From contig JAPJBO010000269.1 in assembly GCA_030068145.1 (NCBI GenBank), forward strand, positions 1 to 64,000: a stretch of DNA of 64,000 nt, read 5' to 3'. This document shows positions 19,113 through 31,008 of this stretch, one piece after another. Source of the DNA: Diplonema papillatum. Lineage: Eukaryota; Euglenozoa; Diplonemea; Diplonemida; Diplonemidae. Numbering within the stretch: position 1 is the stretch's first letter; every line of letters starts with the position of its first letter. The translations under genes and the position numbers were made by a program. Below the pieces are notes generated by a model that searched no databases, had not been told where the DNA came from, and saw only the letters and a list, made by a program, of their open reading frames with translations.

Positions 19113-20329
19113 GAGTTCTTTTAAGTACATGAACCACATGGATTAGCATGCACTACGTCCTACACGTTGAGCAGGGATTGCCGTGCAGTCCGTGTCGGTC
19201 TACGTGTCAACCCTGTATTTAGCAGCGGCTGCCGAATCATGCCGTGGCACCGTCCCTTTGTGCGTAGAAGAAGTGTGGGAAAGGAGTCCAGGACTCTGTG
19301 GTTTGAAACCATGTGGTATGGTTCCACATCCTCCTTCCTTCGTCCGGGGGGGTCCTGTGTACTTACTGGGGGGGGTCGAATACAGGAGGTACCTTAAATA
19401 GAAGCGGTACCTTGAATACAAGAGGCATTTTGGAAATCTCGAAAAAGGTTGGGTTTTTTCTTGGTCCGCATAACAGACCTTTTATGACGGTTTTCTGATC
19501 GCGATGAGCTCCGATGAAGAGAACCGTGAAAAATAGACCCGGGGACCAAGAATTATGTGCGTGGTTCGTGGGTCTTTACCAGATGCGGGGCACCGGGCGT
19601 GGAACCCACAGGGTTTCAATGAAAAGGACGGGAGTCGACCCACTGGTTGGTGACATTTTTTTGCTGGGCCATGTAGCAGACCTTTTTCGGCGAATTTGTG
19701 CTCGCGTTCAGCTCCGATGAAGAGAACCGTGAAAAATAGACCCGGGGACCACAAGTTATGTGGGTCTGTACCAGATGCGGGGCACCGGGCATGGACTCTA
19801 GGTCCCGCGATCGCTTCGAAACCCGGCCGGTGCGGGGCCTCTGGTAGAACATTTCCCGCTCTCCTTACCAGCTGATCCTGTCACTACCTGTCAAACCGTG
19901 ACTCCCAGTCTGTCCTTCCTTCTCATCCTATTCCTTCCTCTTCGGGGCACGCATAGCACATGGCGCTCTGCGCAAGTTGGGGCCGTAATACTGCACCGTT
20001 GTAGCCCTTCCGCTCCATCTTCGCCAGGGCCGACTGCAGAAAGTGGCCGCCACAAAGGAATTACCCCCCGAAATTCACCGATTTTGGCCTGGACCAGGTG
20101 GCTTGTCTTCTGGGGTCTTTGATCTTGATACGCTCGAATAACCCGAAACTGTCCATATTTTGTGACGAAAAAGTGCAAAGTAGCTTAGGAACGCTCTCCA
20201 GGACCCAAGGCTGCATCTCTGAAGCCCTCAGCAAAAAAACAAGAAACGAAAGAAAAAAAAGACACCCCCCCCCCTCCCCATGTTGAACTACGGGGGAACT
20301 ACGGGGAACTGGCCCACCGACCACACCAT
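19113..20329. other. Intergenic stretch with a 204-bp direct duplication
   Basis: At 19505-19800, GCTCCGATGAAGAGAACCGT and the following ~90 bp occur twice (19507 and 19711), including CAGATGCGGGGCACCGGGC. TATGGTTCCACATCC at 19317 resembles the phrases at 5540 and 5794. A C run lies at 20266-20275. No gene recognised. Gene 2 ends just to the right. Confidence 0.5.
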
Positions 20330-20399
20330 TTGTAGTTGTATTGTTTTCTCCCCCTCTAGGCTCCTTCGAAATGAGCACAAGGCAGTCCCTCGAGTATTT
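20330..20399 (-). repeat. Truncated R3 copy directly after gene 2
   Basis: R3 in minus orientation begins immediately after the gene 2 stop codon (AAAATACTCGAGGGACTGCC read on the minus strand), so R3 may form the 3' UTR start or the beginning of an intron there. Confidence 0.7.
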
Positions 20400-21553
20400 T
20401 CAGACTAAGGTGCCCAGGCACCCTGTTCCGGAACAGTCGTCGTTGGGGTATGTGTCGGGCCACACGTAGGCGGGGGTCGTGACGGTGTAGTTCCCGTCGC
20501 CGGTGAACGACGGGTACGTGGCCTCGATGAAGAAGCCGGTCCAGCCGCCCTCCGGGCGCACCGGCACACCCGCCTTGTACGTGCCGACGCATTCTTCGGA
20601 CACCTGCCGGCCACTCCACGCGACCATCGCCACGCAGTTGGCGCCGGCGTACGCGGGCAGCGCCGGGATCGACACCTCCGGCGCCTCGCACGCCCCGGTG
20701 CCGCTGCCGGAGACGCGGAGCCAGCGGAAGTCCCGGTTGATGAGGGAGCTCGTGTTGCCGCGTTGGACGTGCACCGCCAGCGGCTGCGGATGCACGTGAG
20801 CAGTGAGTATCCCAGTGGACGGTTCGAAATGCGACTCGATCCGGACGGGACGCCGCTTCGTGAACACGCGGTACACAGTTTCGCCGACGGCCTTGACGAT
20901 CCCCGGGACGACGTCGAGGAGCAGGTGGCTCTCGTTCGGGAACACCGTCAGCACCTTCCGGCCGGGCACTCTGCCCCACCAAGCCGCGGCGCTGCCGACG
21001 AGCATGAACTCGTCGGCGGTCGCGAGCACTACGTGCGTCACCACGGACCTCAACCGGGCCAAGCGGTGGATAGGATCCGTCGCCTCCATCTGCTGCTTCG
21101 TGGTCGCTGCGTCCAGGCGGACGGTGGCACCCCACGCGTGATAGATCCCGAAAGCCCAGGACCACCCGCCGAGGCTGCGGTAGTGCTGGTGCAGCGATTC
21201 GACCAAGTTCGGCACAACCGGGACCAACGGCGCGATGCCGACCACCTGCGGGCACCACGGCGCGCGGCAGCGCACGGTTCCGGCCAGCCAGGTCGTCCAG
21301 CCGCGCTTCGACACGCCGGAGACGAACCAGCTGTCGATGCGGTCGCGGCGGGTGCGGCCGAAGCGGCCGGCCGCGCGCATCGCTTGGAACACCGCCTTCG
21401 TCATCGGGAACTGGGCGAGGCCGCGCGGCTCGGTCGGGTCGGCCGCGAACCGGGCCCACGTGTACGCCATGAAAGAGTCCTCGTCGAGCGACGCTGCCGA
21501 CGGTTCAGTGCCGCAGGTGATGCGACAATTCGGGATCTGGAAGAGCAGGGCTC
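20400..21553 (-). CDS. Gene 2 exon 2 (main domain and C-terminus)
   Basis: The acceptor CACACAG/G lies at 21554. The exon ends in TGA at 20402-20400 (…GCLGTLV). It holds the hydrolase-like core and a C-terminal beta-rich part with paired Cys (SEECVGTYK, DDCSGTGC). A possible donor inside the last codons could not be excluded, because repeat R3 starts at the stop. Confidence 0.85.
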
Positions 21554-24500
21554 CTGTGTGGGTGAGTGCAAGTGGTATGATGCATGAGTAGAATGATGTA
21601 GTAGATATGCGATGTGGTAGTGCATCGTACGTACGCATGTAGAAATATGGAGTAGTGTATGATGCATGTGGTAGATATGCATGTAGTTGTATGAAGTCGT
21701 GTATTAGCATGTGGTATGATGCATGTGGTAGCTATGCATGTGGTAGTATGAAGTCGTGTATTAGCATGTGGTATGATGCTTGTGGTAGATATGCATGTAG
21801 TAGTATGAAGTCGTTTATTAGCATGTGGTATGATGCATGTGGTAGATATGCATGTAGTAGTATGAAGTCGTGTATTAGCATGTGGTATGATTCATGTGGT
21901 AGCTATGGTGGTGTGATGCATGTGGTAGATATGCATGTAGTAGTATGAAGTAGTGTATTCGCATGTGGCATGATTCATGTGGTAGCTATGCATGCAGTAG
22001 TGTATTCGCATGTGGTGTGATGCATGTGGTAGATATGCATGTAGTGGTATGAAGTAGCGTATTTGCATGTGGTATGATGCCATGAACGAATCCTCGTCGA
22101 TGCGGTCGCGGCCATCGTGGTCGAGCTGTCGATGCGGTCGCGGCGGGTGCGGCCGAAGCGGTTGGCCGCGCGCATCGCTTGGAACACCGCCTTCGTCATC
22201 GGAAACTGGGCGAGGCCGCGCGGCTCGGTCGGGTCGGCGGCGAACCGGGCCCACGTGTACGCCATGAAAGAGTCCTCGTCGAGCGACGTTGCCGACGGTT
22301 CAGTTCCGCAGGTGATGCGACAGTTCGGGATCTGGAAGAGCAGGGCTCCTGTGTTGGTGAGTGGCATGACGCATGGTGGATACGCATGTAGCAGACATGC
22401 ACATGGTATGATGCATGAGCAGGATGATGTAGTAGATATGCGATGTGCTAGTATGGTAGATACGCATGTAGAAATATGAAGTAGTGTATGATGCATGTGG
22501 TAGATATGCATGTAGTGGTATGAAGTAGTGTATTTGCATGTGGTATTATGCCATGAACGAATCCTCGTCGATGCGGTCGCGGCCATCTGCTGCTTCGTGG
22601 TCGCGCTGTCGATGCGGTCGCGGCGGGTGCGGCCGAACCGGTCGGCCGCGCGCATCGCTTGGAACACCGCCTTCGTCATCTGGAATTGGGCGAGGCCGCG
22701 CGGCTCGGTCCGGTCGGCCGCGAACCGGGCCCACGTGTACGCCATGAAAAGAGTACTCGTCGAGCGACGTTGCAGACGGTTCACTGCCGCAGGTGATGAG
22801 GCAGTTCGGGATCTGGAAGAGCAGGGCTCCTGAGTGGGTAAGAGGTATTAGTAGTGCGCAAGTGTATGCTGCATGGTAGACACGCATGTAGTAGTATGAT
22901 TCGGTAGATATGTATGTGGTATGTGTTGCCTGGTCAATACGCGGTAGCTTCCTGGTTGCGTGTACTGACTCCTGGTGACGATCGTGTCAACCGCCGACTT
23001 TTTTACGTTCAATAGTTGCGTCGCGCGATGGTGAAGACGAGGCAGCAGACAAGCGAGGGGTGAAGCTACCATGTCTCGAGACTGGAGGTCCGATGAACGT
23101 GCAATGTGAATAGCCTCTATTCGAGCCAACCCGGCTTTTCTTCAGTGAAAAAGTGCATTGTTTTTGGACCAGATAATAGCGCGGAGCAAGCTTTTTATTC
23201 CCCCGCCAAAATGCATATGGGTGGCAGAGTGAGCGGGTGTCGGCCTTCAGGCCGGTCGGCCCGGGTTCGAACCCCGCCCATCACACTTTTCCGGTCGAGG
23301 ATTGTTTTTTTTTCGAGGTTTGTTGCGTTTCGGGGTCTAATGTGCCCGAAATTTGTCTATCTCGCGGTATTTGGGTCAGGCGGGGGGGTCCGGGGGGGGT
23401 CTTTCCTCCAGGTACTGGCATCGAGCTGGCCATCACAGGCCAAACCTGCTACACGCCGAACTCAGCATCACCAGAACCCGAACTTCGCTCCACCAGAACT
23501 TAGCTTCACCAGAACATAGCTTCGCCCGAACTCAGCTTGACCAGAACTTAGCTTCGCCCGAAAGAACTGAGCAGCGCGCTGAGCAGTGAGCTTCGTGCGA
23601 ACTCTGCTTCGTCCGAACTCAGCTGCGCCCGAACTTTGCTTCACCAGAACTCAGCTTCGCCCGAACTCTACTGTTTCCCGAACTTTAACTGCTGCCTCCA
23701 GTCTCGCCCCGCGCCGGCCTTTAGCCGAGCGCAGGTACTTTTCTGACGGGGGGAGCCCTTTTTGTTTTGAGCGCTTATTTTTTTAGAGTTAAAGTTCGCT
23801 TGAAATACCGGGGTTTTAGGGTCTCCGTGTGACCGTTCATGAATGGGTTCTCTTAGAGCAAGAAAGGGCTATGTGGTTACGGGTTGTATATTTTTATAAG
23901 TGTTGGTATTTGTCGTATGCAAGACAACGCTGTCGTATGCAAGACAACGCAACGTATACTCTCCTAGATCTGCGATCTGACAGCTGTACTTTTTTGTTGA
24001 ACGCTTACGCCCGCCACTGGACCCACCCAGATTGATCTGTGTTTCGTGTGGGCTACAGCACATTTACCTCCTTTGATCTTTCGCAACTGGCAGCCTCCTC
24101 AAGGATTTCCTACAAAGCACGTGCTCATAAAATACTCGAGGGGCTGCGTTGTGCTTACTTCGAAGGAGGCTAGAGGGGGAGAAACAATACAACTACAAAG
24201 TGGGTCTTTTTTGTTGAACGCTTACGCCCGCCACTGAACCCAGATTCGCCTATGTTTCGTGTGGGCTACAGCACATTTACCTCCTTTGATCTTTTGCAGG
24301 TGGCAGCCTCCTCAAGTATTTCCTACAAAGCAGGTGCTTATACAACAAAAAAAATGAAATCGTGTTCCACTCTGCTTTTCTCCTACTCTCGCGGTTTACA
24401 GTTTTCCTATGTTTCGGGGATGAGGTGCACACCGGTGCAGCCGACAGAGGCTGTGATGCCGTCGAGAATCTCCGCGTCTCTGGCGGACGCGATGATGGCA

Positions 24501-24829
24501 GGCATGTCGTCCGGAGTCAAGTCGTTGCACGGTCCCGACATCATCTGAAGCACAGCTTTGTTTTTCTTGGTATGCGCGGCAGGGACGAAGTAGAGCATCT
24601 GGTGCTTCCACAGGCCCCCTCCGATTCCGTCCGTCTGACACCCGTGGTGGTCCCAGCGCTGGCTGGTGACGTTAAGAAGATACGCAGTGCCACCCATGGG
24701 CGTCTCATAGGAGAGGCCTGTGTCCGCCCAATCAAACGCGCCGTCATTCCAATTGATGTACTCGTCCAGGGGATCGTCGGTGTGCATGCTGCCCGCCAAC
24801 GAGGCCGCCAGCACGATGCCTGGCAGCAT
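20400..24829 (-). CDS. Gene 2: PhoPQ-activated pathogenicity-related (AprA-like) protein, 2 exons
   Basis: Proposed joining on the minus strand: 24829-24433 and 21553-20400; 516 residues, similar to family length. Residues about 1-15 look like a signal peptide (MLPGIVLAASLAGS). DPLDEYINWNDGAFDW and AYLLNVTSQRW are hallmark N-terminal motifs of the PhoPQ-related family (alpha/beta-hydrolase fold; includes Dictyostelium AprA). The junction rebuilds TGALLFQIPN, another hallmark. WFVSGVSKRGWTTWLAG carries the nucleophile-elbow-like GxSKRG motif, followed by GGWSWAFGIYHAWGA, DEFMLVG and FPNESHLL. Secretion is likely. Biochemical activity in the family is not settled. The spliced, eukaryotic-type structure argues against recent bacterial transfer. 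Confidence 0.9.
21590..22075. repeat. 57-bp intronic minisatellite of gene 2
   Basis: Unit landmark ATGAAGTCGTGTATTAGCAT at 21691, 21748, 21805 and 21862 (period 57), with degenerate units around them and again at 22360-22555. It lies in the gene 2 intron directly before the acceptor of exon 2 and between its echoes. Confidence 0.85.
22080..22348 (-). pseudogene. Exon echo 1 of gene 2 exon 2
   Basis: Copy of the first ~190 bp of exon 2 with acceptor CAACACAG/G (22349) and the reading GALLFQIPNCRITCG to RRDRIDS. It then jumps into a scrambled piece ending in a second copy of the DEDSFMA codons before the minisatellite resumes. No GT donor at the break. Confidence 0.85.
22554..22829 (-). pseudogene. 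Exon echo 2 of gene 2 exon 2
   Basis: Same layout as echo 1, with acceptor CCACTCAG/G (22830) and a frameshift near DEYSF. After RRDRIDS it joins directly to ATTKQQM, which in the intact exon lies about 80 residues downstream, so an internal deletion is shared in part by the two echoes. It ends in a DEDSFMA fragment and minisatellite. Confidence 0.85.
22830..23076. other. Gene 2 intron, unique stretch
   Basis: Short stretch between an exon echo and a SINE. It has minisatellite remnants at 22860-22925 and otherwise no feature. Confidence 0.4.
23077..23760 (+). mobile_element. tRNA-derived SINE, copy 2
   Basis: 5' block: GAGACTGGAGGTCCGATGAA, then AATGTGAATAGCCTCTATTC (itself a GAATAG/CTATTC hairpin). 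The tRNA-like domain at 23218-23287 has TGGCAGAGTGAGCGGG (A box) and GGGTTCGAACCCC (B box). The body follows (TTGTTGCGTTTCGGGGTC, CGGTATTTGGGTCA). The tail is made of ~20-bp repeats of the type CCCGAACTTTGCTTCACC, ending near AGCCGAGCGCAGGTACTTT. Pol III transcription from the internal boxes is expected for such elements. Confidence 0.85.
23785..24033 (+). repeat. R1 and associated repeat
   Basis: R1 (TTAGAGTTAAAGTTCGCTTG) leads into the block GGTTCTCTTAGAGCAAGAAA and GGGCTATGTGGTTACGGG, which also occurs at 8280-8320 and reversed at 18180-18205 and 51700. A short direct repeat, GTCGTATGCAAGACAACGC, occurs twice at 23931-23968. Confidence 0.7.
24034..24345 (+). repeat. R3, one and a half copies in tandem
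   Basis: A partial R3 (24034-24122) is followed at once by a full copy (24128-24345). The pair ends about 85 bp from the gene 2 exon 1 donor. Confidence 0.75.
24433..24829 (-). CDS. Gene 2 exon 1 (signal peptide and N-terminal motif)
   Basis: ATG at 24829; donor ACCG/GTGTGC at 24432, phase 1. The frame is open further upstream through repeat R2, which abuts the ATG (GCAGAAAAAAAG on the minus strand), so an upstream exon spliced at GCAG is possible. The hydrophobic start after the ATG favours it as the real start. Confidence 0.8.
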
Positions 24830-24836
24830 CTTTTTT

Positions 24837-25084
24837 TCTGCGTCTTTTTGTGTTACCGTCGATCCCGAAGGACGGTCAATTTGGTGTCTTGCGACCTTTG
24901 TTTGCTTTTTCCCTCTTCTGTTCTCGGCTGTCTCGATGCCTTATCCTTTTCGGGTTCTTACCGCAACGCTGCTTTCTTCTTGTCCCTTTTCATCGTTGTT
25001 TGGTGGTGGATTAGAAGGTCGGTTTCTAAGAGTCTCCAGTTGACCGTGGATCTTTCAAGTGCGGCTGTCTCATGCTTGCTCCCT
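24837..25084. other. Upstream region of gene 2
   Basis: R2 copy at 24840-24905 touching exon 1, then T-rich unique sequence. No promoter motif could be assigned. Confidence 0.4.
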
Positions 25085-25620
25085 GTCATTGAGGATAGCC
25101 GAAAACCATTCCATCACTCACATTCACACACAGGATCACGAATACCGCAGAGCTGCGATGCTGAACGCTGAGGAATCAGCCGACAACGATTCCATTCACT
25201 GGATCGCAAATGAATGCCGCAGGGTTGCAATGCCTCGCGCTGAGGACAGCCGACCACAATTCTTCGACCCACGTTTCACAGGAACGCGAATGAGTACCGC
25301 AGGGCTGCAATGCCTAACGCTGAGGATAGCCGACGATGCCCCACCTACTTTCACCGGATCACGAGTGAATACCGCAGGGTTGCAATGCCTACCGCTGAGG
25401 ATCGCTGAGGATAGCTGCCGCAGGGCTGCAATGCCTAACGCTGCGGATAGCCGACGATTCCCCAACATACATTCACCGGATCACAAATGAATACCGCAAG
25501 GTTGCAATGCCTAACGCTGAGGACAGCCGACCACAATTCTTCGCCCTACATTTCGCAGGAACACGAATGAATACCGCTGAAGACAGCCGACAACGATTCT
25601 TCAACCTACACTGTTCTGCC
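25085..25620. repeat. Degenerate ~75-80-bp tandem array, about 7 units
   Basis: Units share GAATACCGCAGGGTTGCAAT, GCCTAACGCTGAGGATAGCC and a TTCACCGGATCAC-like part, with variable length. Frames across it are open in places, but repeats of this kind do not support a gene. Confidence 0.8.
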
Positions 25621-26261
25621 GGGCCAGAGGCTTTCTGGCCGGTTCCCTCGAGGCGGCGGCAGCGGGAATAGTTGAGCTGCAGCTACGACAAAGACTTTGT
25701 TTGTGCGCACTTGCGGGGCTCACCTGCTTCAGTAAGTTGCATGTAGTACGCTGCCAACTACTAATTTTTAGTACCAACAATGCATTGTTAACACAAAACC
25801 CCCGGAGTTTCAAGCAAACTTTCACTCTAAAAAAGAAGGTATTTTTATTCTTCGCTTCTCACAAACGGGGGGGTCGGTCCTGCTTTTGGCCTTGTAGGTT
25901 CTCCCGACGCTCTAAATCGTCGTTAGCACAAACTCAAGAGGTCTAGTCAACTATTCCCTGCAGTATTCGCATACTTTCAAGAAAAAGGGCGTTGGCGGAG
26001 AAACGTGTCGGGAGGCCCCTGCATGCTTTTTTTTCCGGAGGCCGTTCGAGCGAACACTTTATTTCTTCTCTTTTTTTGACTTTGATTATTCTTTCCTTTG
26101 GTTTCAGCTCGCCTGTAGCGTGTGCGTCGGATCTAAGGACTCTCATGGGGGATCTAGGGTATATACGGTGGTCTACTGGTCTATACTGAACGGACGAATC
26201 GAAGTGAAGGAAAATAAGAGCATTTCGTGGAGTTTTCCGCACACGCGGGCACCACTGCAAG
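25621..26261. other. No gene recognised
   Basis: Contains a reversed R1 fragment at about 25795-25835. Frames are short and without motifs. Confidence 0.4.
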
Positions 26262-26480
26262 CAAAATACTCGAGGGACTGCCTTTGTGCTTATTTCGACG
26301 GAGGCTAGAGGGGGACAAAACAACTACAAAGGGGGTCAAAGGGGGTTGTTGAACCCTTACGCCCGCCACTAAACCCAGATTTACCTATGAGTACCACACT
26401 ATTTACCTCCATTGAGATTTCGCAATGGCAGTCTCCTCAAGTACTTCCTACAAAGCAGGTGCTCATACAAAAAGAAAACA
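26262..26480 (+). repeat. Interspersed repeat R3 copy
   Basis: Full-length diverged R3, with a small duplication around GGGGGTCAAAGGGGG. Unique sequence to about 26700 follows. Confidence 0.75.
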
Positions 26481-26699
26481 CGCCTCCCGCGTCTTCAGAC
26501 ACGGCAAAAAAAAAAAAGACGGCGTTTCATTTTGCTCGTGCGTGCCGGTCGATGTCCCACCCTGTTTCTCTTCCAGGGTCAAAACTGCGATCAACGACCG
26601 AAAACACGCCGTGTGCCTGCATTCTCTTTTCGCCTCCACTGCACACGGTAGGACAGCCCGCAAGACGGTTCATATCTCTACAGAAATACACGACCCTCA

Positions 26700-28232
<1,533 letters not shown>

Positions 28233-31008
28233 TCACGGCATCATGACAGCCGTCGGCGGGAACCTCAGCTGCGACAACAGGAAGTTGTGATACGCGTTCG
28301 GGCTGCTTGCCCGCTTGGCGGTGCCCTGCTGCTGCTGCTGCTGCTGCTGCTGCGGCTTTGCACGCTGCGGGCTGGCCATGCTTTTGTCGGCGGAGCGCTG
28401 CCCGCCAAGGGCCAGCCCTTCGGGCGCCAGCAGCTGCGTCTGCGCGAGGAAAAAGCGGACGTCAATCAGCTGCGCCGCCACCGACGCGTGCAGCTGCAGC
28501 GAGGCGGCGGCCGCCTGGGCGGCCGCTTCGAACTTCGTCGCCTCCTGCGGCGGGTGCGCGAGGAGGGGCAGCCGGGCCACGTCCAGCGCCACCGACAGCA
28601 TGCTCCGCGGCGCGTCGTGGCCGTGCGACTTGAACACGCGGATCAGCGCCTTCGTGAAGTCGACGCTTTTCAGGTACCCGGGCGGCTGCTGCTTGGTGGG
28701 CTGGGAGGACGGCTGGCCCATCGTGCGCACCAGGGCGAACGTCACCTCCCGCGGCGCCGCGGCCTTGCCGAGAAGCTGCGTCAAAGCCGATCGGACTAGC
28801 TGCGCGTCTTTGCTCCGCTCGGCGGCCGTAGTCCGCAGGAACTTCGACCCGACCGACCTTGACGCCCGCCTGCGGACAAGCCCTGCGGGGGGGTGGGCGG
28901 CGCCGGGCCGTGACGCGGCGCCGAGGGGGGGTCCCCCGAGAGGTGCCCTCTCGCGTTGCGAAGCAAAGCTCGGCTCGCCGGGTTGCTTGCTGGGATCAAC
29001 GCGTCTTGCGATGGTGCTGTAGCTGCTGCTGCTGCTGCTGCTGCGGCTGTCGTCGTCTTCGCAGCTCAACCCGTTTCGTGCCGCCGCCACGTCCACCTCC
29101 CCCCACCCGCCGCTGTGCGGGCCCGGGAACCAGCTGTCACTCTCGGAGCGCGTTCCGTAGGCGCTGGCGGCGTCGTCTGCCTGCCGCCGCCCGCCCACCC
29201 CCGGCGCGCCCTGTTTCCGCGCCGCCGACGACCGGCCGCCGCGGCCATCCCCGGCAGGCTGCCCCAAGCTTTGTCCCCCCGGGAACCAGCTGTCACGCTC
29301 GCAACGCGTTTCCTGGGTGTTGGCGGCGTCGTCTGCCTGCCGCCGCCCGCCCACCCCCGGCGCGCCTTTTTTCCGCGCCGCCGGAGACCGGCCGCCGCGG
29401 CTATCCCCGGCGGGCTGCCCCAACGAGGCCAAGCTTTGGCTCCCCGGGAGCCAGCTGTCACTCTCGGAACGTGTTCCGTTCGTGGTGGCGGCGTCGTCTG
29501 CCTGCCGCCGCCCGCCCACCCCCGGCGCGCCCTGCTTCCGCGCCGCCGGAGACCGGCCGCCGCGGCCATCCCCGGCAGGCTGCCCCAACGAAGCCAGGCT
29601 TTCGGCGGCGCCGTTCCACCCGCCGCGCAGGGGGTCCGTGCCCCCCGGGAGCCAGCTGTCACTCCCGCAACGCGTTCCGTGGGCGTACGACGCGTCGCCT
29701 GCCAGCCGCCGGCCGCCCGCGCCCGGCGCTCCTTTTTTCCGCGTCCCCGGGGAACGGTTGCGGCGGCCGAGCGAAGCCAGGCTTTCGACGTCTCCGTTCC
29801 ACCCGCCGCTTCTCGGCTTCGACGACGCCCTCTCCTCCTCTTCTTCTTCTACTTCTTCTTCTTCTTCCAGCGGGGCCCGCAGCGTTCCACGGATGGACGA
29901 AGGCAGGGCGTTGAAGTCCCAGCCGTCGTCTTCTTCCGCTTCGCGGTGCGAGCGGCCGGTGGTTTTTGTGGGGAAGCGCGGGGTGTCGTGTTCTTCTTCG
30001 TCTTCTTCTTCTTCTTCGCCGCCCGCACCTTCTTCTGCTTGATTGTGCGTCGTGGGGTTGTAACTGCAGGCTGAGCTCGCCCTGTCGAGCTTAACACGGG
30101 GTACTTCACGTGTTGGGGTTGTCGGGTTGCGGTTGGCCGCGGCCTGGGTGGCGCGCTGCACCCGGGGATCCCCTTTGGACTGCTTCAAGTCGACGGTGAC
30201 GCAAGGTTCACCCTCCAGCCGGGCGCCCCGCCTGCCCCTGGCAGCTGCGCCGCCTTGGCTGGTTCTCCTGCCGCCTGTGTCGGGGCGCGGCTTGTGGTGG
30301 GGGCGGGGCTGGGGTGGCCCCGCGTGCCCCCGGCGCGCCTTCGGGGTCTTTTCGCCCGCGTGTTCCGGCTGCGGACCGGACGCGGTTTTCGCGCCCTTCG
30401 CGGCGCGGGGCCGCGTGCGCCCCAGTTTCCCGGTTACGCCGGAGGGTTCCCCACCGGCGGCGGCGGCCGCCGCCGCCTCCCAGGGGAGTTCCTCGCCGTC
30501 GGAGGCGTGGTGGGTCATGAGCGCGGAGACCAGGTCGATGTAGTCGAGGGTGGCGTCGCCTCCGGCGCCGCCGCCGGCCAGCGACCGGATGACCTCCCAA
30601 ACGGTCGCGCTTGGCAGCTCTGGGCAGCTGAGGTAGAGGACCTCAGCGAGCTTTGCCGCCGTGATGTACCCCCTCCGGTCCTTGTCCTGCTGGTTGCACA
30701 GCTGCAAGATGACCCCTGCCGACCGGACGAGCACGGCGGTCGTCCCAACCCGCTTCCCCTGGCCGCCACTCCGCCCCGCCCCCTCCGCGACCTTCGTCCC
30801 CACGCCGCGCGCCCCCCTCAACGCCGCCGCGGCCTCCCGGCCGAGAAGCCCGAGGAACCGGCGGAACTGTCCGAGGTTAAAGAACCCCGTGCTTGCGTCG
30901 TCTACTTCGTCGAAAAGCGACTCGTACTCCGCTTCTGAGAGGTCGCGGGCCCCGCGGCTCCGCAGCGCGGCCAGCAGCTGGTCGTACGTAAGAACCCCGT
31001 CGCCGTCA
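28233..31008 (-). CDS. Gene 3 exon d: EF-hands, disordered region, polyQ C-terminus
   Basis: Acceptor CTCACAG/T at 31009 (phase 2); TGA at 28235-28233. The first 60 residues complete one EF-hand (SDGDGVLTYDQLLAAL) and hold a second, weaker one (DEVDDASTGFFNLGQF). Two more degenerate hands follow (NQQDKDRRGYITAAKLAEV; DATLDYIDLVSALM). Then come about 500 disordered residues with four repeats around GAPGVGGRRQADDA and acidic runs. A helical part follows (SALTQLLGKAAAPREVTFAL, FTKALIRVFKSHGHDAPR), then nine Gln and ANY-type tail SSPNAYHNFLLSQLRFPP. Confidence 0.85.

Noticed and set aside
24362-25171. 269-codon plus-strand ORF opposite gene 2 exon 1
   Set aside because: It is the antisense shadow of a clearly assigned exon and runs through repeat R2.
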